Assembly: GCA_030147305.1 (NCBI GenBank)
Contig: JASLAE010000007.1
Span: 31,454 to 95,453 of the forward strand
Direction: 5' to 3'
Length of the DNA stretch: 64,000 nt
Source: Cesiribacter sp.
Lineage (GTDB): Bacteria; Bacteroidota; Bacteroidia; Cytophagales; Cyclobacteriaceae
Below, piece by piece: positions 32,157-40,622 of this stretch. Numbering within the stretch: the stretch's first letter is position 1; each line of letters begins with the position of its first letter. The notes beneath the pieces were generated by a model. That model had not been told where the DNA came from, ran no database searches, and saw only the letters and a program-made list of their open reading frames with translations. The position numbers and the translations under genes were made by a program.

Positions 32157-33359
32157 TTATTCAACAATCGTTACAGGGCCCTGGGATTGGGTGTATATAA
32201 AAATGGCAATAAATGCCAGCACCGTTAGCACCAGTGCTCCCATGAAAATGTTGTAAGAGATACGCAACATTTTATACTTTTGGGTTAAGACAAGGCCTAA
32301 AAAGTAAATATCGATGCTCATGCTGTCATAAAGCAGGGTTTTAGAGCGGCCCAGCTCCTGCATGTTAGCGATAAATTCCTTCAGCTTCATTTTGGTAAAA
32401 TTGCCGAAGAAAAGAGAACTGCTCTGCTTGTTCTTGATCTTCTCCATGTTTACCTCTTTCTCGGTAACGTTAGGCCTTGCAGAAATTACTGCATAGATCA
32501 CTGAAGTTAAGGAGCCAATGAGCAGAATGCCAATGGGAACGGTAAACCTGAGATTTTCAATAAAAGCCCTTTCAGTTAGTGTAAAGCCACCACCAATCAC
32601 TGTAATAATTACAGACATAATGATGGTGTTGATGCTGATCATCATGTTGGCTTTGCTGTCGGCTATGGCACTTAGCTCTATGTGGTTGCGATAAGTAGCA
32701 CGATACATGGTTTCTACCCCACGCTTCGGATCTTCGTCTTTAGCCTTCTTCGCTTTTGTTTTTTTCAGGGCTGTACGCTGTTTATTGATGTTCTTTTCCC
32801 GTCGCTCTCCATACGCCTTGCGAAAGTGATCAGTATAGAAGTTTGTACCCAGGATATACTGCTGCTGCATTTTATCCCATTCTGCCGGCTTAAAATGTTT
32901 ATCAAGGAATACTTCCCATTCAATCCGCAGCAGCTCGGCCTTTCTAAAAAAGCTCTTTTTACCAATACTGATGCGGTCGGCATCATGCAGGATCTCCTCC
33001 AGCAGGTTTTTTGGCTGGTGCCCTGCTTTGGTAGAAGTGATCAACTGGTTAACCTGCTCCATACGCTGCTGGGGATACCCTTTTGCCTGCAGAAATTTTT
33101 CTGCATATGCTATGCTGGCCTCTTCGTGCCCTTCGTACGTTTTAATGTAACCCGTATCATGAAACCAGGCAGCCAACTCCAAAACCTCCTGCTCTTCTGC
33201 AGACAAGCCATAAGCTTCTGCAGCCTCTACGCAGGCTTCTACGGTTTGGCGCGTGTGATTGAGGTTATGATAAACGTACTTATTAGACAGTTCTGTAGTC
33301 AGCAGGTTCAGTACATGCGACTTTGCTTCATCAACAATGTCAGTAGAATTTTCTTCCAT
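32157..33359 (-). CDS. HD domain protein with C-terminal PycTM (DUF5706) membrane effector domain
   Basis: Protein of 400 residues from the ATG at 33359 (an ATG at 33398 would add 13 residues). The N-terminal HD phosphohydrolase domain has His35, His67-Asp68 (WFHDTGY), His78 and LHDADRISIG, a complete metal set. After a Lys-rich linker (about 195-210) comes the PycTM segment RNHIELSAIADSKANMMIS, then membrane helices at about 235-257, 270-290 and 372-392. PycTM domains are membrane effectors of Pycsar antiphage systems, triggered by cyclic pyrimidine nucleotides; HD-PycTM fusions are also frequent in Bacteroidota chromosomes without a known role. The HD domain could hydrolyse a nucleotide signal. 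Confidence 0.88.
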   Translation of the reverse strand: MEENSTDIVDEAKSHVLNLLTTELSNKYVYHNLNHTRQTVEACVEAAEAYGLSAEEQEVLELAAWFHDTGYIKTYEGHEEASIAYAEKFLQAKGYPQQRMEQVNQLITSTKAGHQPKNLLEEILHDADRISIGKKSFFRKAELLRIEWEVFLDKHFKPAEWDKMQQQYILGTNFYTDHFRKAYGERREKNINKQRTALKKTKAKKAKDEDPKRGVETMYRATYRNHIELSAIADSKANMMISINTIIMSVIITVIGGGFTLTERAFIENLRFTVPIGILLIGSLTSVIYAVISARPNVTEKEVNMEKIKNKQSSSLFFGNFTKMKLKEFIANMQELGRSKTLLYDSMSIDIYFLGLVLTQKYKMLRISYNIFMGALVLTVLAFIAIFIYTQSQGPVTIVE

Positions 33360-33487
33360 AAAAAACTGAGATACTCCGGATTTACTCCTTACAAACATTC
33401 ATACATGGTGCTATGTTTTAGCATAAAAGCATTTTTGTAAACAAGCCTGGTGACTCCATACGGTAGCACAGCATCTGTTCATCAGCA

Positions 33488-34411
33488 ATGAAATATCTTT
33501 TTATTTTCTTTTCTGTCATATTGCTCGCTGCCTGCGGACAAAAAAAAGATACCCAGGCCCCTGGAACAACTGACGGTCTGACTGCAAAGGACAGTTCTTT
33601 GCAGCAGGGTATAGCCTATAAGTTTAATAATCCAGATGAAATTTATACGCTGCCCGGTAGTTTGCAGGAAATTTCCGGTATGCAAATGTTAAATGATAAC
33701 CTTATTGCCTGTATCCAGGATGAAGAAGGAATCCTATACTTGTTTAGCACTACGCACAAAAAAGTAGTTAAGGAAATTCCATGGGGGCAGAAGGGCGATT
33801 ATGAAGGCCTTACCGGCAATAGTCAGGCATTGTATGTTTTAAGAAGTGACGGCACAATATTTAAGGTTAGCAATTACAACAGTAATACCCCGCCTAACGT
33901 ACAAAGGTGGAAAACAGACCTGGATGCACGCTGTGATGCAGAAGGTATTGTTTTATTACCGGATAAAAATACACTCCTCGTTACCTGCAAAGGAGGAGAC
34001 AGTGGTTTAAGGAACATATGGGCTGTAGATGTGCAAACACAGGAGATGCATGCCAGCCCATACCATCAGATTACACAGGATATGCTTGAAAGTAAAATGG
34101 TAACAGATGGTCTTGACCAGTTTTTATTATCGCTCAAAAAAACGTTCGATATTAAAGGAGAATCTGGCATATTAGCTCCCTCTGGTCTGGCCGTTCATCC
34201 GGTTACCAAAGATTTATACATTATTTCCGCAAACAGTAAGTTATTGCTGGTGTTTGCACCTACTGGAGAGTTGAAATTTGTGAAGGAGCTGCCAGCCAGT
34301 TTATTTATTCATCCTGAATCTATCACCTTTACAGCCGCAGGCGATATGCTGGTTGGCAACGAGGGTAAGGGCACAAAACCCAGTATTTTGTATTTTAAAT
34401 ATGATAAATAG
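33488..34411 (+). CDS. SdiA-regulated family lipoprotein, predicted beta-propeller
   Basis: Lipoprotein of 307 residues: signal peptide with lipobox LAAC, lipidated at Cys16. The body matches the SdiA-regulated family (YjiK-like) beta-propeller, with repeats such as LQEISGMQMLNDNLIACIQD, WGQKGDYEGLTG, DARCDAEGIVLLPDKNTLLV and PSGLAVHPVTKDLYIIS. The family is extracytoplasmic and its ligand is unknown; it may bind calcium or a substrate like other six-bladed propellers. Its last 11 bases overlap the start of the phosphoesterase-barrel gene, so they form an operon. Confidence 0.88.
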   Translation: MKYLFIFFSVILLAACGQKKDTQAPGTTDGLTAKDSSLQQGIAYKFNNPDEIYTLPGSLQEISGMQMLNDNLIACIQDEEGILYLFSTTHKKVVKEIPWGQKGDYEGLTGNSQALYVLRSDGTIFKVSNYNSNTPPNVQRWKTDLDARCDAEGIVLLPDKNTLLVTCKGGDSGLRNIWAVDVQTQEMHASPYHQITQDMLESKMVTDGLDQFLLSLKKTFDIKGESGILAPSGLAVHPVTKDLYIISANSKLLLVFAPTGELKFVKELPASLFIHPESITFTAAGDMLVGNEGKGTKPSILYFKYDK

Positions 34412-37400
34412 ATATAGATTTCTGCTTCAGTTTTTTGCAGCATTTATAATTGCAACGATCGTTGCAGCCTGTGGTGCTGTAAAGCCATTTATAGCAAAAG
34501 AACAGCGGCGTACCTGGCAGGATGTTGCGGCGCCCCCCGCAGAAGAACTGCTACATTCTGTATACCTTATAGGGGATGTTGGGGAACCAACTCTCGATGG
34601 GCCACAGGAACCTTCCCTGCGCCTCCTGGAGCAGCAGTTACGGGGTCAGTTTTACCACGACCAGGACGGTGGTGTCTCCCAGCTTCCGGATTCACTTAAA
34701 TCTGCAATCTTTCTGGGAGATAATATTTATACCGATGGCCTTTCCGAACCGGGCGATCCCGAGCGGGAAGAAGAAGAAAAGTCTATCGAGGAGCAGATGA
34801 AGGTAGTGTTGAACTGGAAAGGAAAGCCCGTGTTCATCCCTGGCAATCATGACTGGAATTTTAGTTCTCCGGGCGGATTGGAGGCCATTATCCGACAGGG
34901 AGAATATGTGCGGCAGTTTCTGAACAATCCAAATGCTTTTCTGCCCTTTAGCGGCTGTCCGGGCCCGGTTGCCCTGCCGGTAGGAGAAAAGGTGGTGATG
35001 ATCCTGATAGATTCTGAGTGGTGGCTTACTCCGCACCGGCGCCCCCAGGGTCCGGAGAACGGCTGTTTTATAGAATCTGAGCTTGATTTTATAGTGCAGC
35101 TGGATGACATGCTTAATCGCTATAATGACAAGCATATTATTCTGGCACTGCACCACCCACTACAGAGCAATGGTAACCACGGCGGCCATTACTCGCTGGG
35201 TGATCATATTTTTCCCCTGCGCCTGAAATGGGATAACCTGTACTTCCCGCTGCCTGTCATTGGCTCCATTTATCCGCTCGCCCGCATGTATGGAGCTTCC
35301 CGGCAGGATATTGCCAATCCAAAATACCAGCAGCTGCGCAACGCTATTGCCAGCATCACACAGGGGCGCACAAATATTGTCATTGCTGCCGGCCATGAGC
35401 ACAACCTGCAATTGCAGAATTTCAACGATATCATGCACATTGTTAGCGGCTCTGGCTGCAAAGAAACCTTTTGTGTAGGCGGCCGCGATGCGGTGTTTGT
35501 ACACAAGGAGGAAGGTTTCGCCCGGTTAAATTATTACCAGAACGGAGAGGTTTGGGTAGAATTCTGGATTCCGGAAGACGAAGGCGCCACCGGACGGCTT
35601 ACGTTCCGAATGCCCCTCTATGCCCTGAAGCCTGCAGAAAATGAAGACGTACTGCGTGCAGAGACCCTCGATTATACAGACAGCACCAAAGTAATTGCCG
35701 CGAATCCTGAATACGACCAGGTTAGTAAACTGGGCAGAATTGTTTGGGGAGACCATTACAGGAAAGAATGGAAAACACCCGTAAAGGTGCCTTATCTTGA
35801 CCTGAAGACAGCGAAAGGAGGCCTTACGCCTATCAAAAAAGGGGGTGGCAAGCAGACGCTCAGCCTCAGGTTAATGAATCCGGATACGGTGGAGTACCAG
35901 TTCCGATCTATCGATAAGATTCCTGATGCAGTACTGCCCGAGGGTTTGCAGCGAACGTTTGCTGCAGATGTGGTGCAGGACCAGATTTCCTCCGCCCATC
36001 CCTATGGGTCGCTTACCATACCCCCCATGGCCGATGCCATAGGCATGCTGCACGTTGGGCCGGAGCTATATTATGTGCCCACTACGCCCTTGCTAGGGCC
36101 CTACATCAGTGATTTTGGGGGGATGCTGGGGATCCTGGAAATGCGCCCGGACGAAGATCTTTCCGGTTATCGGGAGTTTGGTTATGCAGAGGAAGCTGTA
36201 AGTACCCGCAACATGCTGAGTGATTTGCTGGAGGATAACGACGATGAAGTAGACGATGAGGCCTTTGTACGTGCCCGTTTGTTCGATATGTTGATTGGCG
36301 ACTGGGATCGGCACGAGGACCAGTGGCGCTGGGCCGAGTTTGAAAAAGAGGAAAAGGGAAAACGCTATATTCCTATACCCCGTGACAGAGATCAGGTATT
36401 TGTGAAATTTGATGGTATTGTACCCTGGCTTGCATCACGCAAATGGACTATTCGTAAGTTTAGCCATTTCGACTACGACTATGAAGATGTGCTGGGCCTC
36501 AACATCAACGGCCTTACGCTGGACAGACGCCTGCTTACCGGCCTGAGCCGTGAGCAATGGTTAAAAGAAACACAACACATTCAGAAAACCCTTACCGATG
36601 AGGTAATAGAGAAATCTATTCGTGAAATACCAGAAGAGCTGTTTAGCTTGAGCGGGCCGGAAATCATTGCAAAGCTAAAGAGCAGGAGGGATAAACTGTC
36701 TGAGGCTGCCGAGACCTATTACGAGGCGTTGGCTAAATATGCCGATGTATTTGGCTCTAACAAGCACGAAATGTTTGAAGTAGAGCGACTTTCCGATGGT
36801 CGTACCCGGGTACAGGTTTTCAAAATCAAAAAAGATGGAGATGTAAAACAGGCCATCTTCGACAGAACCTTTTTACCTTCTGAAACCCGCGAAATCAGAC
36901 TTTGGGGTTTTGAGGGCGAAGATCAGTTCCGCATTAGCGGCACTGCAGACAGGGCAATTAAAATGCGCATTATTGCCGGTGCAGACGATGATGAATATGT
37001 AGATAGTTCTTCTGTAAGCGGCGGGCGTTCCAATATTTTGTACGATGATATCAGGGATGATAATAAGATAGAAAAAGGAGATGAAACCAATCTTCGTTTA
37101 TCAAACAAGGATTATATAAACGAGTACGCTCCGCAGGAATTCTTCTATAATTATCTGGGGCCGCGCATATCGGTGCAGTATAATCCCGATGATGGCGTAT
37201 TCCTGGGTGGTGGTGCAACCTACCGCACCTACGGCTTTAGAAAAGACCCTGCAGCTACTGAACAGACCATACTGGCAAATTATGCCGTAGCAACGGGTGC
37301 TTATAATTTCCGCTATGAAGGTGCCTTCTATCAGGTGTTTGGCCGGGCCAGCGATCTGCTGGTAAACCTTAATTACCAGGGGCCCCAATACGTGCTGAAT

Positions 37401-38189
37401 TACTTTGGGCAGGGTAACGAAACCTCTTATGAAAGGCCCATTGACTATTACCGGGTGCGCTTCAATAGCTTTATTGCAGAATTGTCTGTGAACAGAAGAA
37501 TTGGCAACTATGTGCAGTATGGTGTCGGGCCCCGCTATCGCTGGCTTAAGCTGCAGGAAAACATCCAGAGTTTTATAGAAACACCAGAAATACAAAACAG
37601 CGATTTATATGCCAGTGATGTGAAAATGCTTGGGGGAGAAGCCTATTTTAATGTAGAGGCAGTCAACGATATCCGAATTCCTACCCGGGGTTTCAGGTTT
37701 TTCAACATCCTGGACTATACCGGAGGTTTAAATAATGATAACGTAAACCTGTTGCGTCTAAAATCTGATTTTGCCATATACATATCACCAAATTCAAGAA
37801 GATTTAATCCAACCATAGCACTAAGGTTTGGGGGGCAGCGCAACTGGGGCGATTATCTGTTCTTCCAGTCGGCTTCTGTAGGCAACTGGACAAACCTTAG
37901 AGGCTTTCGCAACGATCGCTTTGCCGGTGATGTTTCTTTCTACCAGAATACCGAACTGCGCATCCCAGTGAGTGTGCTACGCAATTATGCTTTTACTGGC
38001 AGCTGGGGCCTGTACGGATTTATTGATCATGGCCGGGTATGGGCCGAGGGAGAAGAATCCAAAAAGTGGCACAGGGGTTATGGGCCAGGCGCTTATTTAA
38101 ACCTGTTTCAATTCTTTGTGCTTACCGGCAATGTGGCTTTCTCCGACGAAGGACCTTACTATCTGCTCAATGCAGGATTCTTCTTTTAA
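34401..38189 (+). CDS. lipoprotein fusion: metallophosphoesterase, kinase-like middle segment, BamA-type barrel
   Basis: Protein of 1262 residues from the ATG at 34401, which overlaps the previous stop; the longer frame from 34353 would hide the signal peptide. A lipobox VAAC places lipid on Cys24. Residues about 50-350 are a calcineurin-type phosphoesterase with GDVG (59), FLGDNIYTDG, GNHDWN, LALHHPL and AAGHEHN metal ligands. Residues about 480-670 contain a Gly-rich strand GGGKQTLSLRL, LFDMLIGDWDRHEDQW (Asp634/Asp636) and PRDRDQVF (Asp662/Asp664), reminiscent of Fam20/HipA-like atypical kinases. From about 890 to the terminal FFF it is a BamA/surface-antigen barrel. Substrate unknown; the N-terminal domains probably face the periplasm. 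Confidence 0.85.
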   Translation: MINRYRFLLQFFAAFIIATIVAACGAVKPFIAKEQRRTWQDVAAPPAEELLHSVYLIGDVGEPTLDGPQEPSLRLLEQQLRGQFYHDQDGGVSQLPDSLKSAIFLGDNIYTDGLSEPGDPEREEEEKSIEEQMKVVLNWKGKPVFIPGNHDWNFSSPGGLEAIIRQGEYVRQFLNNPNAFLPFSGCPGPVALPVGEKVVMILIDSEWWLTPHRRPQGPENGCFIESELDFIVQLDDMLNRYNDKHIILALHHPLQSNGNHGGHYSLGDHIFPLRLKWDNLYFPLPVIGSIYPLARMYGASRQDIANPKYQQLRNAIASITQGRTNIVIAAGHEHNLQLQNFNDIMHIVSGSGCKETFCVGGRDAVFVHKEEGFARLNYYQNGEVWVEFWIPEDEGATGRLTFRMPLYALKPAENEDVLRAETLDYTDSTKVIAANPEYDQVSKLGRIVWGDHYRKEWKTPVKVPYLDLKTAKGGLTPIKKGGGKQTLSLRLMNPDTVEYQFRSIDKIPDAVLPEGLQRTFAADVVQDQISSAHPYGSLTIPPMADAIGMLHVGPELYYVPTTPLLGPYISDFGGMLGILEMRPDEDLSGYREFGYAEEAVSTRNMLSDLLEDNDDEVDDEAFVRARLFDMLIGDWDRHEDQWRWAEFEKEEKGKRYIPIPRDRDQVFVKFDGIVPWLASRKWTIRKFSHFDYDYEDVLGLNINGLTLDRRLLTGLSREQWLKETQHIQKTLTDEVIEKSIREIPEELFSLSGPEIIAKLKSRRDKLSEAAETYYEALAKYADVFGSNKHEMFEVERLSDGRTRVQVFKIKKDGDVKQAIFDRTFLPSETREIRLWGFEGEDQFRISGTADRAIKMRIIAGADDDEYVDSSSVSGGRSNILYDDIRDDNKIEKGDETNLRLSNKDYINEYAPQEFFYNYLGPRISVQYNPDDGVFLGGGATYRTYGFRKDPAATEQTILANYAVATGAYNFRYEGAFYQVFGRASDLLVNLNYQGPQYVLNYFGQGNETSYERPIDYYRVRFNSFIAELSVNRRIGNYVQYGVGPRYRWLKLQENIQSFIETPEIQNSDLYASDVKMLGGEAYFNVEAVNDIRIPTRGFRFFNILDYTGGLNNDNVNLLRLKSDFAIYISPNSRRFNPTIALRFGGQRNWGDYLFFQSASVGNWTNLRGFRNDRFAGDVSFYQNTELRIPVSVLRNYAFTGSWGLYGFIDHGRVWAEGEESKKWHRGYGPGAYLNLFQFFVLTGNVAFSDEGPYYLLNAGFFF

Positions 38190-38308
38190 ACATGAAAGGA
38201 TCGCAGAAGAAGTATAAGGGCGTGAAGGCATGCCTTACAAAGCAAGTCTATGTAAAAAAACATAGGGACTGCAAGCAAATGATACCTCAAAGAGATAATC
38301 AATTAAAA

Positions 38309-39628
38309 TTACTTAATTACCAAGGCTTCCGTGTTTTCCATTACCTCCATCAAGCCCTCGTTGTTAAGGCTGGTCAGCTGCACCTGTTTTAGTTCGTTGA
38401 TGAGCATAGGGTCGTACCTGGCAATTACGCGAACATAATTTTCTGTAAAACCGTGCATCATGCCATCCACTACATCATCCTCGAAAAGAACGGTAGCCGG
38501 GCGGCCTACATTCTCTTCATAGAAAAAGCGCTTCTTTTTTTCGCTGAGGCTGCGCAGCATACGGCTGCGGCGGTTGCGCTCTTTCATCGGTACACTGTGC
38601 GCCAGCTCAGCAGCCGGGGTATTGGCTCTCTCGGAGTAAGTGAATACGTGCAGATAACTCACAGGCAATTCGTTCAGGAACTGATAGGTTTCCAGGAATT
38701 GCTCCTCCGTTTCGCCAGGGAAACCCACGATCACATCAACGCCTATGCAGCAGTGAGGCAGTAGGGTTTTAATAGTAGCCACTCGTTCAGCATACAGTTC
38801 CCGCTGGTAACGGCGGTACATTGCCTTTAAGATTTCGTTGCTGCCAGACTGTAACGGAATGTGAAAATGAGGCACAAAGCGCTTGGATTGTGCTACAAAT
38901 TCAATGACTTCGTTGCTGAGCAGGTTGGGTTCTATGGAAGAGATCCGGAAACGCTCAATGCCTTCTACATTATCCAGCGCTTTCACCAGATCAATAAAGC
39001 GTTCGTGCCTGCGCCCTTCCTGTATGCCGAAGTCACCTATGTTTACTCCGGTAATCACCACTTCTTTGATGTCGGTCGCGGCAATCTCCTGAGCAGATTC
39101 CAGGATCTGGGCAATGCTGTTGGAGCGGCTCTTGCCTCGTGCCAGGGGTATGGTGCAGAACGAACAGTTGTAGTTGCAGCCATCCTGCACTTTTAAAAAA
39201 GTGCGGGTGCGATCGCCGTAAGAATAAGCGTTTGTAAAAGTATTGGCTTCAGAAATATCGCTGGCCAGCACACGAGCCTCCTGCTTTTTCTCAAAAGTGC
39301 CCAGCAGGTCCAGCAGCCTGAATTTTTCGGCTGCACCCAATACGGCATCTACACCGGGTATCTCTGCAATCTCCCGTGGTTTTAGCTGGGCATAACAGCC
39401 AATAATAGCCACAAAGCCTTCCGGGTTGATCAGCTGTGCCTCACGCACAATTTTACGACATTTCTTGTCTGCATTATCTGTTACCGAACAAGTATTGATA
39501 ATGAAGATATCGGGACGATCAGAAAACTCTACTTTCTGGAAACCGCGCTCTTCAAACTGGCGGCCAATGGTAGAGGTTTCGGAGAAATTGAGCTTACAAC
39601 CCAGTGTATAAAAGGCAACTTTCTTCAT
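38309..39628 (-). CDS. mtaB: tRNA (N6-threonylcarbamoyladenosine37-C2) methylthiotransferase MtaB
   Basis: Radical SAM enzyme, 439 residues, converting t6A37 to ms2t6A in tRNAs reading ANN codons. The N-terminal UPF0004 domain gives three cluster Cys (TLGCKLNFSET, NTCSVTDNADKKC, IIGCYAQLKP), the radical SAM site is DGCNYNCSFCTIPLARG, and the C-terminal part resembles a TRAM domain. The start is ATG 39628, because the longer frame from 39637 runs into the -7 box. It faces the barrel gene on the other strand with 119 bases between. Confidence 0.93.
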   Translation of the reverse strand: MKKVAFYTLGCKLNFSETSTIGRQFEERGFQKVEFSDRPDIFIINTCSVTDNADKKCRKIVREAQLINPEGFVAIIGCYAQLKPREIAEIPGVDAVLGAAEKFRLLDLLGTFEKKQEARVLASDISEANTFTNAYSYGDRTRTFLKVQDGCNYNCSFCTIPLARGKSRSNSIAQILESAQEIAATDIKEVVITGVNIGDFGIQEGRRHERFIDLVKALDNVEGIERFRISSIEPNLLSNEVIEFVAQSKRFVPHFHIPLQSGSNEILKAMYRRYQRELYAERVATIKTLLPHCCIGVDVIVGFPGETEEQFLETYQFLNELPVSYLHVFTYSERANTPAAELAHSVPMKERNRRSRMLRSLSEKKKRFFYEENVGRPATVLFEDDVVDGMMHGFTENYVRVIARYDPMLINELKQVQLTSLNNEGLMEVMENTEALVIK

Positions 39629-39634
39629 GCACTG

Positions 39635-39642
39635 CAAAATTA
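39635..39642 (-). promoter_or_regulatory. promoter -7 box directly upstream of mtaB
   Basis: On the minus strand the bases read TAATTTTG then CAGTGC then ATG: an exact TAnnTTTG box ending 6 bases before the start codon. Transcription would begin at or next to the ATG, giving an almost leaderless message. The TTTGCAGTGC context resembles the ribosomal promoters in this window. Confidence 0.65.
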
Positions 39643-39909
39643 CACAATCTAAGCTTCATGGGCAACGCTGCTGAAATGGTGCTGGTTCCACCTCAGGCAG
39701 TATCTGTAGTCTACCATCTGGTCAGGTAGTTTAAGCGCAACCACGCTGCCGAAACATCTGACGGAGGGATTCATCAGAAGGGAGGTAACATCTCTTATGT
39801 TGATACTTCTGCCAGGTATTTTGTGTAAGGTTATCAGCCAGTCTCAAGGGAATTTCAGGACAGTATACTTTATCTTCACACCATCATTAGTAAAGCAGTT
39901 TGAGAAAGT

Positions 39910-40554
39910 ATGAATGGAAAAGAGGTAAGGATTATTGTAGCTGATGATCATCGGATGGTGCGGAAGGCCTGGGAATTACTGCTTGCAGAAAAAGAAGAAT
40001 ACAAAGTAGTTGGCCATGCAGCGAACGGTGCTGAGGTATTGCAATTGCTGCAGGAAATAAGGGTGGATGTGGTGCTCATGGATCTTGATATGCCCGTTAT
40101 GAATGGCATTGAGGCAACGGACAGGATAAAGAACTGCTTTCCCTGGGTGAAAGTAATTGCCCTGACCATGCAAAAAGACAGTGCCTATATCAAGCGGTTT
40201 TTTGCAGCCGGAGCCCATGGTTTTATCACCAAAAATGCTTCTGAAGAAGAGCTGCTGGAGGCCGTTGACGAGGTGATTCAGGGTAAAAGGTATCTTTCCC
40301 GGGAGGTTAGTGATGTGTTGAGCAATAGCTTACTGGAGCCCCAGGCAACCGGTAAACAAAACTTTTATGGTCTTTCAGAGCGCGAAATTGAAATCATAAA
40401 ACTGATTGCGGATGGCAGCACCACCAACCAGATTGCAGATTTGCTCCATCTGAGTGTTAAAACCGTAGAGAGTCACCGCCGCAATATCTTTAAAAAGCTG
40501 CAGGTAAAGAATGTTGCCCAACTTATGACCAAAACCAAAGAGCGGGTGTTTTAA
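39910..40554 (+). CDS. NarL/LuxR-type response regulator
   Basis: Two-component transcription factor, 214 residues. The receiver domain (1-120) has acidic pair ADDHRMV, phospho-acceptor in LMDLDMPVMNG, and conserved Thr and Lys in ALTMQKDS and FITKNAS. The C-terminal GerE helix-turn-helix (about 150-212) reads LSEREIEIIKLIADGSTTNQ then VKTVESHRRNIFKKL. It lies 68 bases upstream of a HisKA_2-type kinase on the same strand, its likely partner. Target genes are unknown. Confidence 0.95.
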   Translation: MNGKEVRIIVADDHRMVRKAWELLLAEKEEYKVVGHAANGAEVLQLLQEIRVDVVLMDLDMPVMNGIEATDRIKNCFPWVKVIALTMQKDSAYIKRFFAAGAHGFITKNASEEELLEAVDEVIQGKRYLSREVSDVLSNSLLEPQATGKQNFYGLSEREIEIIKLIADGSTTNQIADLLHLSVKTVESHRRNIFKKLQVKNVAQLMTKTKERVF

Positions 40555-40622
40555 ATACGCCTTTTAAGGGCCCAAAGCGAGCCCAGAGCGTTCTATTCCT
40601 ATAATTGTTTTTTTGCTGGCCA

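Noticed and set aside
32682..33440. 252-codon plus-strand frame opposite the HD-PycTM gene
   Set aside because: Shadow frame; the minus-strand protein has full HD and PycTM motifs.
38225..38265. 12-base palindrome AAGGCATGCCTT and a CTATGT/ACATAG hairpin in the gap between convergent genes
   Set aside because: Neither is followed by a T-run; arms are short, so not called terminators.
38192..38392. 66-codon basic frame after the barrel gene
   Set aside because: It runs antisense into the mtaB 3' end, has no family resemblance, and its composition looks accidental.
39629..39909. Possible tRNA or small RNA in the gap before the LuxR-type regulator
   Set aside because: No cloverleaf or T-loop sequence; only a weak CTACC/GGTAG pair at 39711-39729.
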